Source of the DNA: Archegozetes longisetosus | Lineage: Eukaryota > Arthropoda > Arachnida > Sarcoptiformes > Trhypochthoniidae | DNA: 64,000 nt | Direction: 5' to 3' | NCBI GenBank assembly: GCA_018873245.2 | Contig: JAEMBT020000006.1 | Span: 14,462,387 to 14,526,386, forward strand | Shown: positions 1 through 12,019 of the stretch, piece after piece | How the letters are laid out: each line of letters begins with the position of its first letter | Numbering within the stretch: position 1 is the first letter of the stretch | The notes under the pieces: model-generated | Told to the model about the DNA's origin: nothing | Database searches by the model: none | The model's input: only the letters and a program-made list of their open reading frames with translations | Program-made: the position numbers and the translations under genes

Positions 1-129
1 GGACTAATAAGCAATTATCAGTCCTCTTTAAAATTAAAGTTAAAAGCATTAAGAGTTGCGTTAATGCTGTGAGAAGCGAATGGAAGGACAGACTAGTAGA
101 TAATAAGTTGGGGTTGAAAATTTAAACCG

Positions 130-1230
130 AAGAATGCTAAAGAAAAACATGACCACATCCGCAAGAGAACTATTCACCGAAATTGATGATACCATTGTGA
201 CACAGTGGGATGGTACATATGTGTACATCTTGAAAAGCGCGAATAATAGTTCCAACGTCAGACATGGATTGTGCAGAAGAGTCCAAGTTTAGTTAAGCAT
301 TTCGTCGCTTGCTGTCCCAATGGATACATAATCGATGCATATGGTCCATAGTGAGCGACTATGAATGACGCAACGATAATGAAACATGTGTTTGCTTCTG
401 ATACAAATATAGGCATATTGCGGAACAATGATGTATTCGTTGTCGATAGAGGACTCCGCGATTCTAAAACATTCCTCGAAAATAAAGGATATAAAGTTTA
501 AATGTCTGAACCCTTAGCGAAAAATCAGAAACAGTTGACTACAGATCAGGCAAATAAATCAAGATTTATAACAAAAGTACGATATAAGGTGAAAGTCGTC
601 AATAGAAAATTAAAAAAATTTTGTAGTCTCGAAAGAGTCCGTCAAAATTCTACACTGAAATCTTTAAAAGCAGACTTCAGGATAGCAGCAGCTTTAATCA
701 ATAAGTTCTTCACGCCGCCAGCTCCTGACTGCGATGAGTTATTCATAGTCCAATTAATGAAAAACAAATTAAATAAAAAGAATGCACTACAAGAGTTAGT
801 TGAAGAGAAAAATCTAGATAGAAATACTACGCAATTCCAGAAAATAAATGGCGATCAATTGGACGACGTCCCAAACTAGATATAGATGATCTCAAATATC
901 TCACACTTGAATCGTATCAACTCAAGCAGAGTGTTGGATACTGAGTTGAATTGATTAGGAAACGTGTTGACTTCATGATTGAGAAATACGAGACCATTAA
1001 TGGGCTGATAAGATCTAAACTTCAATCCTGTCACTCTAATCGCCTAGTGTATCCGACATATATCCAATACGAGCCCAATTTCGATGGAAGAGAACAATAG
1101 CTGGATACAAATGCCGATGTAAAAGCGGGTTAAGAACAGTTGGTATGTGTTCTCGCGTTGCGAGTGTGATATGATATCTCGGATATGCAAAATCACGTGG
1201 CACAATTCATCAAACATGGGAGCATTTGAA
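130..1230 (+). pseudogene. Degenerate DDE transposase relic (DDE_Tnp_4-like)
   Basis: Remnant of a cut-and-paste transposase, readable in pieces across frames. Around 206 the frame gives WDGTYVYI, which would carry the first catalytic Asp. After a one-base shift QRQTW..K..SLVK follows, then PNGYIIDAYGP and, after two stops, a block ending VVDRGLRDSKTFLENKGYKV near 442-500. A stop at 499-501 is followed by an open frame at 502-879 with QLTTDQANKSRFITKVRY, a family hallmark. Then come LKYLTLESYQLKQ (about 890-930) and a Cys-rich CRCKSGLRTVGMC (about 1110-1150). The block order matches ISL2EU/IS4EU-type or Harbinger-related DDE transposases. Several stops and at least one frameshift mean it is not functional. 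The N-terminus lies at or beyond the window edge. Family-level call is fairly firm, subfamily is not. Confidence 0.72.
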
Positions 1231-1339
1231 TGGGACTTCGCCGATAGTTTAATTGATGGTTCTGATAGTGAAATAGAATAATCTGTGACTGTAATGGCAG
1301 GACTTGATAGTCCGTCACTCCCAATGAATAACAATGATC

Positions 1340-1900
1340 GATTATGATTCTAACCCGAAAGAGACTGGCACGATCTTTTGCAAGGGGGCGCGCGTCTCAC
1401 GCCAGCTCAGAAGTGGTGGAATGACGCCCACTGCTAAGAGTACATGATACCGCGGGAAAGAGAAACTTCAAAGAGAATAGTGATACCTGTGTTAGGATTA
1501 GGTTGAGAAACATCTTAGTGTAAACTTGCATCTTTTATTATGAACATTAATTGATATACATATCTCAACTGTTATTAAACTGTTTGACATGTTAAGGTTC
1601 GAGTACCGCTCTGATTCTTTCTCAGAAATAACTTCAGCCTCTACCCCATTAATGATAAAAGTTTTATTTGATTTGAGAGGGGATAAGTGGATCAAATGAT
1701 ATTTTGAAAATTTCGATTTTGCTATAGGAGCCATTATAAAAAATTCAACATTAAATTAATTTTTTCCTAAACTTTATTGAATTAGCATTTTGTACTTGGG
1801 TACAATATAAGTACCTCAAAGGGGAATATACTGATGATGTCAAATCGTCCCGCTCAGTTACAACCCAAAGTTGGACCTTGTCCTTTGTTGGCAAGTTAAA
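1340..1900. mobile_element. 3' flank and TIR of the relic transposon
   Basis: About 1340-1470 reappears inverted at about 4910-5100. About 1580-1890 reappears directly at 5190-5496 and inverted at 4537-4850. The shared block ends at a CCTTGTCCTTT-like terminus near 1890, so it looks like the right terminal repeat of the transposon whose transposase relic precedes it. It ends about 40 bases before the ABCG exon at 1933, so the insertion lies in the intron or the truncation point just upstream of that exon. Confidence 0.6.
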
Positions 1901-1932
1901 TAATAAAACTATACTCGATAGCCTGTTTATAG

Positions 1933-2610
1933 ACGGTATTACCACTTATTTACATCCTAATTATGCACAACAATACTGGACAACCACCAGAACTAACGCG
2001 TGAATTGAATCTATTACTGATATCAATTTTGCTCAGTTTAACGGCGCAGAGCATTGGCGAAAGTGTGTCCGCTATTTGGATGGAAAATCAAAACGCGGCC
2101 GTATTTGCGGGTGGATTGCTACCCCTCCCCATGATATTGTTCGGAGGATTTTTGGTCAAGGTCTCTAAAATGCCGAATTATTTACAGCCACTTTCATGGT
2201 TATCGTTCCTAAGATTCGCTTTTGAAGCAATGCTTGTGTCGACTTATGGTTTTGAAAGATGTGATTTTGCTTATAAACAGTTTCTAAAGACAGTTAATGT
2301 ATCTGCTATCGAGAAACCGCTGTGGGCTGAATATTTGCCTATTATGTTATCATATGTTGATAGAAAGTCTTCACAATCTAATACTGATGACGAAGACACG
2401 AATGATGTTACCAGACTTTATTCCATCTTTGGAGGAGGTCTTATTGAAGATGGTCAGAAAATAGATATGAATAAGTCAATGATTCTTACTTATTATGAAA
2501 TCGATGACAATTACTTTGTCAGAGCCATTGCTATTTTGGCCGGATATATGATTATTCTGAAAATTTTAACTTATTATGTATTAATGGCTAAATTGCACTC
2601 TAAAAAGTGA
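1933..2610 (+). CDS. ABCG half-transporter, last exon (5' part absent)
   Basis: C-terminal part of the ABC2 transmembrane domain of a white/ABCG-type half-transporter, a membrane exporter of lipids, sterols or xenobiotics. The frame is open from an acceptor (TTTATAG) at 1932 and reads TVLPLIYILIMHNNTGQPPEL, then LTAQSIGESVSA and PMILFGGFLV, typical of ABCG1/ABCG4-like TM4-TM5. TYGFERC and a large luminal loop follow, then a last membrane helix near the C-terminus (AIAILAGYMIILKILTYYV), stop at 2608-2610. About 225 residues are encoded. No nucleotide-binding domain or upstream exons lie in the window; sequence just upstream is transposon debris. It is either the end of a gene entering from the left or a truncated paralogue. 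The loop, with an acidic insert around TDDEDTNDV, is longer than in the two other ABCG genes here. Confidence 0.75.
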   Translation, partial: TVLPLIYILIMHNNTGQPPELTRELNLLLISILLSLTAQSIGESVSAIWMENQNAAVFAGGLLPLPMILFGGFLVKVSKMPNYLQPLSWLSFLRFAFEAMLVSTYGFERCDFAYKQFLKTVNVSAIEKPLWAEYLPIMLSYVDRKSSQSNTDDEDTNDVTRLYSIFGGGLIEDGQKIDMNKSMILTYYEIDDNYFVRAIAILAGYMIILKILTYYVLMAKLHSKK

Positions 2611-3041
2611 AGCCATCAATCAGTTAATATTAACTTTTATTTCTAAAATTGAGTTCAATGTAATTAATTATTGCAAGTCTCTAATAATTGTCATTAAGGG
2701 ACGCAATAACATAATGTGTTTATTACATTGAAAAGATATACAGTATGTCTTACATTATTAGTTATTTGATTTCTTATAGATGTAAGTCGAAATGATTTTA
2801 ATTAATTTGAGTTGTGCAGTATTTCATAGATTTTTAAACCAATTAAACGTCATTTAACTATTGAATAGTTTTGGACTTTACAAACTTTTATCAACTTGAT
2901 CGTGATCTTTGATTAATCCGACTTTCGATGATTACATTTCTGCGAACAAAATGATGATAATCGCCAATCAATACGGTCGGAGCTTTCGTTGATTTTCTGC
3001 GATTTATCTAAAATTAGAAAAAAAATCAATAGATATGAAGT
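2611..3041. other. Intergenic, nothing recognised
   Basis: AT-rich spacer between the ABCG exon and the convergent DEG/ENaC gene. I see no coding remnant or repeat copy here. It must contain both 3' UTRs if the genes are live. Confidence 0.5.
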
Positions 3042-6000
3042 TCAGTAGAAAAACGATATCTTTAATACTTCTTTCTTAGAATACTTGTAGACATAAAGAA
3101 TAAACTTAAGCAAATAGTCATAAAGTGTAATGAAGGATAAACCGAGCCATAACGATAATAAACCTCCCAAATTAGCCAAAAAATCGATTAAAGTCATTCT
3201 AGGTCTATAAATATATATCATTTGATCATCAGATTTAAAGAAAATCCTAACTAGTGTGGCATTATCAGAGTTCTCAAAGTATTGATAGCCATCGTATGGA
3301 GAACTGAATAATTCATAGTCGAAGATCTCTTGATCACAACTAGGCAAACATTCCGTTTGGCATAGTTCGACAGCATGGGCGAGAAAACCACTTCGATGTT
3401 CATCAAATAAGTTACACATTTTATAGTTATCATCAGTTGTGTTATGAAATAACGGAACCATATTTAGAACGCATTGTTTGTTCATTTTGAAAGCATTCTT
3501 AAAAGATTCATAGATACATAATTCGTGAGACCATCTTTTCTCATAGTGAATGCATTGGGTCTGATAGGGATATGACAATCGCTTCATGACTTTCTTACTA
3601 AAAAACAGATTGTATACGAAGCCTTTGCTAATAGAAGCCTTCATTTGATTTCTCCATAAGGAGTATTCGTTCGGCACATAATTTGATGAGTGAATTGAAA
3701 TGAATAGTTGAAAATTGTCTGAAACATTCAAAAGTGAATGGCATTCAATTATTCGGTTATATAAATAGTATTGACATCACTATATTTTAGCCAAAATATC
3801 GCATTCTTCACTGGTCATTTATTTATTGTTCGAATAATTCAAAAATTCAGATCAAAATTCGAAGTGATTTATTGTTGAAAGTGCAAACTCTTAAAGCATC
3901 GATTAATATATACTGATTAATTGAGGTGAAAGCGCATTCAGTAATACATCCAGAGTTATGTACATTCGTTCGCAAAATTCCGGAAAATGGTTTCGGAGCA
4001 TTCTAAACCCATTAAATTTAGTCAATTTGCATGAAATTTTTATGAATAAACTCTGGGTTGTCAAGAACATTTTCACAAGTCCACTAATCAAAATTTCCAA
4101 AAGTACTTACTTGATCCATGAAAACGTGCACAGAAGAAACTGACGATTGAATTCGACTTTTGATGATTGGATCAAAATTACCATAAAAATGAATGAATAC
4201 ATATATTTTTGTTTGACCTAAAAATTCCTCAGTTCATAATTGTAGAGCATCCAACTTGAAATTCCTATAATTTCTTTTGAGTGTAACTTACGAACCAAGA
4301 GCCCGAACTACTTGAAAGTGGTATCGGTTTGAAGGTATCCTAAAGCTTTATCAGGAAATTTATCAGTCTTCGAAATTTGATTTTTAAAATTGAAATTTTA
4401 ACAAGCTAATTAGCTTTAGCACAGAATTTATTGAGCATTACTTTATTAAGCATTTATAATTACTGAATTTTCAATCAAATTCTATAAACAGAATCATATT
4501 ATTGTGATTATAAATAGGAAATTTGCATGTACAGGAAAAGGACAAGGAGAAACTTTGAGTTGTAACTGGGCGGGGGCGATTTAATATCATCAATACATCT
4601 CCCTATGAGGTACCTATACTGTGCCCAAATATTAAATCTCAATTAAGTATAGTTTAGGAAAAAATCAATTTAATATTGTATTTTTATAATGGATCCTATG
4701 GTGAAATCGAAATTTTGGAATCATCATTTGACCCCCTTATCCCCTCTCAAATTTAATAAAAATTGTATCATATATGGGGGGAGGGGCTGAAGTTAATTCT
4801 GGGAAAGAATCATAGTGGTTCTCGAACTTTAACACCTCAAATTGTTCAATAAAACTTGAACTATGCATATCAATTATTGCTTATAGTAAAAGATGCAAAA
4901 GTCTAGGCCCAGATGTTTTCCCACATAATCCAAACACAGGGATCACTATTCTCTTTGAAGTTTCTCTTTCCTGCGGTATCATGTACCCTTGGCAGTGGGC
5001 GTCATTCCACTACTTCTGAGCTGGCGTGAGACGCGCGCTCCCTTGTGAGAGATCGTGCTAGTCTCTTTCGGGTTAGAGGCATCATCGATCATAGAGTCTA
5101 CAGTGCTTTTCAGGGAAGTGGCCTAGACTATTAACTCCTACCACTACAACCATAGATTATTCTACTTCACTATCTGAGTCATCTATTACGCTTTGAGGTG
5201 TTGAAGTTCGAGAACCACTTTGATTCTTTCCCAGAATTAACTTCAGCCCCTCCCCCCATATATGATACAATTTTTATTAAATTTGAGAGGGGATAAGGGG
5301 GTCGAGTGATGATTCCAAAATTTCTATTTTACCATAGGATCCATTATAAAAAATACAACATTAAGTTGATTTTTTCCTAAACTATGCTTAATTGAGATTT
5401 AATATTTGGGCACAGTATAGGTACCTCAAAGGGAGATGTATTGATGATATTAAATCGCCCCGCCCAGTTACAACCCAAAGTTTCTCCTTGTCCTTTAATG
5501 ATTGCTCAAAGAATAGCTTTAAAATACCTTCAAGCCGATACCATTTTCAAGTAGTACGGGCTCTTGGTTCAAAGGTTACGCTCAAATGAAATTATCAGAT
5601 TTCAAGTTGAATGCTCTACAATTATGAACTGAGGAAATTTTAGGTCAAAAAAAATATATGTATTCATTTATTCTCGGAGTAATTTTGATCCAATCATCAA
5701 AAATCGAGTTCAATCGTCAGTTTGTTCTGTACAAGTTTACATGGATCAGGTAAGTACTTTTGGGAATTTGATTAGTGGATTTGTGAAAATGTTATTGACA
5801 ACCCAGAGTTTATTCATAAAAAATTTCATCTAAATTGACTAACTTTTAGGGGTATAGAATGCTCAAAAACCACTCTCCAGAGTTTTGCAAACGATTTTTT
5901 ATTTATCTCCTGTCAAAGTGTCTATTTGACAGATACTTACTATCAATGTATGATCTAGTGCTTCATAGTTATAAATATGTTCTCCGATGTTTAATACAAC

Positions 6001-6615
6001 CATTTGTTTCAAATCATTATTAGATTTAGTTTCACTCCAAACTCCATTCTTCAAAGATAGATCCAATGAATCATTTTGGGTTCTATTATCGAGTCTGATC
6101 TCACTAAAAAATGTGAGACACTCAAAACCGCTTGTTCTGCTTCGGATCAATGCATTTATTTCTTCACATTTATGTCTTTTATTAGGCCAATCGACTCCAT
6201 ACACAAAAACACAATCGATTTCAGGTAAAAAATAGTAGTTTGATGTCAATTGTGTTATGTTTAAGTAATGTTTTTGATAAAGATTTATGAATTCTTTAGT
6301 CATTTTCTTCATAAACTTAAATTTACCTTTGGTTTCCTTCAGGTATCTATTTATAGTTTCATTGTAAGAGGAACTCGTTCGCATTATATTTCTTGCATCG
6401 TAACCATGGTATGAATTAGGAAAACAAACACTTATTGAAGGGTATTTATATGATTCCGAACGACGTATTTCAATATCTACTGAAGTTTCATACTTGAGAT
6501 AAGTTGTAAACAAACTGCTAGTTTGATACAACATGAGTATTACACTAATTGATGTAATAATTGATTTAACGAATGATTTTGTGTTAAGTTTGGCTTTGAT
6601 TGACTGACTTAACAT
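3042..6615 (-). CDS. DEG/ENaC (amiloride-sensitive) sodium channel, two exons
   Basis: Degenerin/ENaC family cation channel subunit (pickpocket-like), plasma membrane, a trimeric Na+ channel used in mechano- or chemosensation in arthropods. Exon 1 runs from ATG 6615 to about 5937 and holds TM1 (about residues 18-40) and YPSISVCFPN, the family FPxVTxC motif. Exon 2 runs from 3718 (acceptor GTTTCAG) to the TGA at 3042 and holds IHSSNYVPN, the YPYQTQC and Cys-rich extracellular stretch, and TM2 with LANLGGLLSLWLGLSF, including the GxS-type filter (G-L-S). Two donors are possible. GTATCT at 5936 keeps the frame and yields about 451 aa, normal for the family. The stronger-looking GTAAGT at 5940 would break phase. 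The His-Gly gating motif before TM1 is not evident. The intron of about 2.2 kb is filled by an inverted repeat and a transposon. Probably a real gene; expression unknown. Confidence 0.78.
3965..5900. repeat. Long inverted repeat in the DEG/ENaC intron
   Basis: Sequence from about 3965-4345 (starting near TTCGTTCGCAAAA) is the imperfect reverse complement of about 5515-5900. Between the arms sits the 960-bp transposon at 4537-5496, itself bounded by inverted repeats, so the whole is a nested palindrome. A stretch of about 190 bp at 4345-4536 has no counterpart in the right arm and is probably a further insertion. Short open frames on either strand here are arm sequence, not genes. Confidence 0.75.
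4537..5496. mobile_element. Internally deleted DDE transposon with about 310-bp TIRs
   Basis: Left and right ends are mirror copies: AAAGGACAAGGAGAAACTTT at 4537 and its complement ending at 5496, extending inward about 310 bp. Both match the TIR copy at 1580-1890. The centre (about 4910-5190) is the inverted counterpart of the sequence at about 1250-1470, which follows the transposase relic, so this is a non-autonomous deletion derivative of the same element. It lies wholly inside the DEG/ENaC intron. Confidence 0.7.
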
Positions 6616-7236
6616 CTTGGTAAGACTTAATTCAGCTGAAAAGCTCTTTGTGTTGTAATCGCAACTTTACTTAGCACTTGTATCTCATTTATACGTTTTC
6701 TAATTGAAGTTTAGCTTTTTATCTAAGAAAAATCGAAAAATTTTAAGATAATTAATAAACATCTATTCGAAAAGCAGTCAGAAATAAATACTATTTAGAT
6801 TGACGTCAAAATTGACTTCAAACTTCAAATATTTGAGGAAAACTTAGGCAAGCTAGCTGAAAATCAATGTTGTTATAGAAACTTATTGAAGGTACATTAA
6901 ATTGTTGTCAAAATATTTGGATATATTAAAATGTATATATCAAGAGTAAGACGTTTCAATGACAAAATCAAAATAAAATTTTAGTATTTAATAAAATAAA
7001 AATGAACTATATTCTAACTCGATATTATATTAGTTCCCAAATTAATGACATCGAGTTGTGAAAAGATTTTTCTTACGTATTAACTTTAAACTTACTAATT
7101 TGGTACAGAATTTGAGTCCAAGAGTCATTGATTTTAAGATACAAATTTTTTGGACAGAGGGGAGGGATTTGGGGAGTTCAAATTTTTTAAAAAGATATTG
7201 TACACTTATGTATTATTAATCAGCACAACTTGAGGA
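6616..7236. other. 5' flank of the DEG/ENaC gene
   Basis: AT-rich region upstream of the minus-strand channel gene, expected to hold its promoter. I can identify no specific element. The next recognisable item is the foldback repeat beginning about 7240. Confidence 0.4.
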
Positions 7237-7239
7237 TTA

Positions 7240-8640
7240 AAAATGTAGCTGGCCACGCCCCTCTAGGACCGACTTGAAACCGTACCCAAAAATTCAAGTT
7301 TATTCGATCTAATAAGTCGAATTTCTATTCGAGCTTTATTTAACAAATAGAACATAGAAAACTGAAGAAAAATTACATGTGACTTTCAGGTCACTTTCAT
7401 GGTCACTTCCAAACCATTTTCATCTAATTTCTTCAACGTGAGTGAGTATTTTCCAATGTAGAAACATAAATTATACATCATTGGCATCTTCCTAACCATA
7501 CTAACGAATGCGCTCGTACTCGAAATCATTCAAATTCATTTAACGTCATTTAATTTTTTCGACTTTGATTGTCGAATTACGGGTTGACTCTAATACTGAG
7601 TATATTTCAATTTTAAAATGTATAAGATTAATCGCTTGAAATAACTTCAGACATATAATAACTGGGAAACAATACTTAAAATCTTTTCTCAATCTTATTT
7701 TAGCATTTAGAATTTTTAAGTTTAATACTATGTCCAATAATATCATAGAAAGACTCAGAATCGAGGGTTGTTTCTAATCAGTGTATCGCAAGATTATTTT
7801 GACGTTATAAAAGTTTTGTGAAGGAGTACGGGTTTGATTTGTCTGAAATTATTTCAAATGATTAATCTTATACATTTTTAAATTGAAATACACTCCGTAT
7901 TAGAGTAAACCCGTAATTCGACAAAGTCGAAAAAATTAAATGACGTTAAATGAATTTGAATGATTTCGAGTATGATCGCATTCGATTAGTATGGTAAGGA
8001 AGAGGAAGATGTCAATATTTAGTTTCTACACTGGGAACATACTCACTCACGTTGAAGAAATTAGATGAAAATGGTCTGGAAGTGACCATGAAAGTGACCT
8101 TAAAGTCACATATGTTTAATTTGTCTTCGGTTTTCTATGTTCTATTTGTTAAATAAAGTTTGAATCGAAATTCGACTTAAATCGAATAAACCTGAATTTT
8201 CGTGTCGACCTCGGATGACCTCGAGTATGGCCTCAATCCAACTCGTATGGTCGAGACGAGTCCAACGATGTATAATTTATGCGTCCACGACGTCGGGAAC
8301 ATACCCGTCCACTTTTGCTATAATCCATCCGTGATGTTATATTAACTAAAAAATGTTGCTGATCTTGTATGACCTTGACTTTATAGCATGTTATAGTTAA
8401 TGATATTTAGAAGATCTTAATAAAACTCTCACCATATTTGCCCCTCTCATTCTTGAGGTATTAATTTTTAAAAAGTTTTAAAACTAAACTTTAAGCAATT
8501 ATATCTCCGCCCTCTAATTGAATTTCAACATAAGTGTTATATGTGTTGAGCCTGTATGTCACAAAGATTAAAATGAAATAATCTTTTGCGGGTGTGGTTT
8601 CAAGTCGGTCCTAGGGGGGCATGGCCAGCGAATTTTTTAC
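7240..8640. repeat. Foldback element B
   Basis: Inner arms at about 7288-7645 and 7842-8202 are near-complete reverse complements, with a loop of about 190 bp. An outer pair at about 7241-7286 (GGCCACGCCCCTCTAGGACC) and 8590-8635 extends the palindrome. The right arm carries about 390 bp (8203-8590) absent from the left, so something inserted there. Part of that insert (about 8240-8320, GAGTCCAACGATGT) resembles sequence near 35005-35070. No coding capacity. Confidence 0.78.
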
Positions 8641-8655
8641 TGCTCTAGTTATTTA

Positions 8656-9395
8656 GATTAAAATATAAAAGTGTAAAATATGGTTAGGTCTCACTTATAT
8701 TGCTCCGCCTATATGGGAGGTCCTAGGGTGGAACCACTAATAATATACTCGTCTTGACAACCTGAGTTCATCGATACCCTACTCGGCACCCTAGGACCTA
8801 GCTACAAAAAGTTGGGCCTAGGCCTCTAAAGACGGGACCTAGGTATACCATATTTGGTATACTAACTCAACTCAACTAAATGAGTCTATCGATATCCCAC
8901 TTGGGATCCTAAGGCATAGCTACAAAATGTTGGACCTGGGTTCATAACGTAAAATCAGGTAAAATGTGGCAACTATATAAAGGGAAAAATAGTTAACAGG
9001 TCTAACATTTTATAGGAAGATCCTAGGGCCCAAGTAGAGTACTAATAGACTGAAGTCATTAAATGAAGCTTGCATATCAAATATGGCGAGCCCACGTCCT
9101 GCCTTAGAGACTTAGATTCAACATTTTGTAGCTATGCCTTAGGTCCCAAGTGGGATATCGATAGACTCATGTTGTTGAGTTTAGTTAGCATACCAAATAT
9201 GGTATGCCTAGGTTCCGTCTTTAGAGATCTAGACCCAACTCTTTATAGCTAGGTCCTAGGATCCCGAGTGGGATATCGATGAACTCAGGCTGTCAAGGCG
9301 AGTATATTATAGGTGGTTCCACCCTAGGACCTCCCATATAGGCGGAGCAATATAAGTGAAACCTAACCATATTTTACACTAATATATTTTAATCT
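8656..9395. repeat. Foldback element C with internal periodic units
   Basis: Arms 8656-8945 and about 9110-9395 are reverse complements, starting at GATTAAAATATAAAAGTG and ending at its mirror. Within each arm a unit of about 130 bp containing TAGCTACAAAA.GTTGG..CT and a GGGATATCGATA-like stretch occurs twice, so arms are partly tandem. A short palindrome GTATACCATATTTGGTATAC occurs near 8853, with a counterpart in the right arm near 9188-9207. An open frame at 9070-9252 is only arm sequence. Confidence 0.78.
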
Positions 9396-9401
9396 AAAAT
9401 A

Positions 9402-11585
9402 TATACAGCTTGTTACAAAATTAAACAGATCTCTTTGAAAGCACCGAACTCAGTTATTTTTAAGCCGATTTTCATGCGGTTTGTTTCAAAATGGACAAAA
9501 ACTCCCCAGAAATTTGATATCAAGTTTTCACAAATTTATCTCAACAGACAAAAATTTTACATTTAAATAAATGAATATTTCTATTGGTAATTTTAAAAAT
9601 TTAAGTTTTATTTAAATTTAAAGTAATTTCCCACTAATAACGTGTGTGACCATCATTTACGGCCCGAACTGCGGCCAATCGTCCCATATTCATATTCAGT
9701 TTTAATTTTCAAAACTTAATAAGTGATATGAAATGATAAGAAAATTCATAATTCTTATCAAACTTACTATTAAGTTTAATCGCATGGACTTTTACTGAAT
9801 TTACTTCATAAATTGGAAATAGATGAAAGCAAAACGTTTACTATGGTAGAATAGTATTCTTTTCTGATCAATTTCTTCAGTTAATTTGTTAAAGTTAAAA
9901 ATTTTGAAAATTTATAACATTGATGGTTAAGTTCCCAAACTATATACTTTGATTTTAGTCGAAAATGCTCTATAATTTTCATTCTATAGAATAAATTTTG
10001 ACAAAATTCATCCAAGAATCATTTGAAATTATTGATAAATGAATGCTTTGTATTATTCTTATAGTTGAAACTGAACCAGGAAAACTAGAGTATTGAAATA
10101 ATAACGTATTTGGATAAAAATCCGCACAAATTTCAATTTATTGTAAAATAATAAAATAATTATAATATATAGTCAAAATTTGGCTAAAACTTAAACCAAT
10201 TATTGATTATTAAAGGATAATTTTTATTTAAACATATGAGCGAGTGTTTGGCTACGATACCACTTTTTGCAAAGATACCCCTAAAAGTGTAATGGAAATC
10301 AATATAATTCAAAATTATATAAAAATTTTGAAAATTTTATCTTCTCTTCTCAGTTATTTCACAATAATTTTATGTAATTTATTATTATTAATAAATAACT
10401 ATTAGGCTTTTTCGTTTTTAATGATAAATTTTGATATTTCTTGATAACTAATGATTAATTTAGGGGCATTCTGTGATCAATCTTTTGATCAAAAGTACTT
10501 GTATTGAGTATCAAAGTGTTCGTCTCGTCGAGAGCTTTCCAATGATATATGTGTCGGTATGGTTTAGAATCGGGAGCGACCGAAAAGGGATCCTTAAATA
10601 GACCAAAATCGAGACAATAAATTTATCGATGCGCTTCGATTTTTTGTCTCTCTTTTTTATTATGCTGAATATTTTAACTTTTCTTTCATTGTTAAATGAT
10701 CATCAATATTTTATTTATAATATTATAGAAAATTTTTAACTTTTAACTTAATCGATACAAAATTGCAGACACTTTTCTTAGTGTTATCCTTAAATTTCTT
10801 TGATAAGTTTGATGACCATTTTTAAGGTAACTTGAAATTAATTTTGTTAATATTTTCGAGAATTTATATTCCCTTATATCTGAACTATAAATTCTGATCA
10901 TTTTAGAAATTTTGAAATGAATTAAAATGAGTAAAATTAAAAATTTTTAATGATGCCAGTTTTTAAAACGAAAATTTCCAAACACTTTTTCGAGGTTATT
11001 CGCTTTAAAATTATGTAACATTTTTCTTTATATGAATATTTTTAAAAATCTTTCACTGTTACAGAGAATAGCAAATTCTCTTTTATTTGATATATAAATC
11101 ACATATGTTTTTAAGCTCAAAATATTTTTAAAAGTTTGTAAACTTTTTGCGGATTTTTATCCGATAACGTTATTTGCATGAATTTTCATTGTATTTATCT
11201 CTATATATTTTATGAATTATAGAAAATGTTAATTTTATTTACCATTAATTTTGAATAATCTTGAATTGCATTACTCTTAGTTTCGATAGTATGAATACAA
11301 ACTATATAAAGAATTTTATAACCAAATAAGAAATACTAGTATAGCTTTACTGAAATAAATTTCATTTGGAATATGGAATTTCGCAAATTTGAAGTAAATT
11401 TTCAATGGAAAAACTTACTATTTTGTCAATAAAATTTTTTCTGCTAAAGATAAATTTGTAAAAATTCAATATGAGATTTCTGGGGAGTTTTTGTCCATTT
11501 TAAAACAAGCCGCATAAAAATCGATTGAAAAATGCGTGACCTGGATGCTTTCAAAGAGGTCTTTTAATTTAGTAACAAGCTGTAT
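9402..11585. repeat. 2.2-kb inverted-repeat element D
   Basis: The left end (ATACAGCTTGTTAC) is mirrored at 11572-11585. Similarity continues inward: GACAAAAACTCCCCAGAAAT near 9493 has its mirror near 11480, and GGATAAAAATCCGCA near 10113 has its mirror near 11150. Arms are therefore several hundred bases long and more diverged than those of B and C. The centre (about 10240-10700) has no open frame of note. It includes CTCGTCGAGAGCTTTCCAATG, a type of sequence also seen in other repeats here. Likely non-autonomous. Confidence 0.65.
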
Positions 11586-12015
11586 GAACAAAGATTTCGA
11601 AAATATACACTTACAAAATTGTGTGCACAACATGCTAAAATTTATAGATAATCGATTTTACTTAGCGCGTAAGCATTGATAGGAAGTTTGATTTTTTCAG
11701 TTGAAAACTTCGGTTCGATGTTTATGTTTGACTTTGAGCTTGATTTGTCATTACGAAGTGTGAAAATGTAAGTAATATCAAATTAGCTTCATTAGGACCA
11801 TAAAAAGTGCATAAATTAATGATGAACATACATCAATAAACATCATAGTTCTAAAAAGGAATTTTTATTAATCTGATTTAATTATTAATTTTGGAATAAT
11901 ATTTAATCGATTCTGACAAACAAACTCTGAGTTCTCGAAGCAATTGATCCATTTTTGTAGATTAATTATTAGAAAATAAAAGCTGAAATTCAAAATTTAT
12001 AAAAAAAATATAGCA
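11586..12015. other. Spacer, nothing recognised
   Basis: AT-rich sequence between foldback element D and the P450 relic. No feature seen. Confidence 0.4.
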
Positions 12016-12019
12016 ATTT

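Noticed and set aside
1044..1334. 96-codon minus-strand frame
   Set aside because: Antisense to the transposase C-terminal region, whose plus-strand reading shows the Cys-rich motif.
3903..4143. Frames of about 60 codons on both strands in the channel intron
   Set aside because: They are arm sequence of the inverted repeat 3965-5900 and recur in the mirror arm.
9070..9252. 60-codon plus-strand frame
   Set aside because: Lies within foldback element C; its residues follow from the repeated TAGCTA/GGGATATCGAT units, with no independent coding sign.
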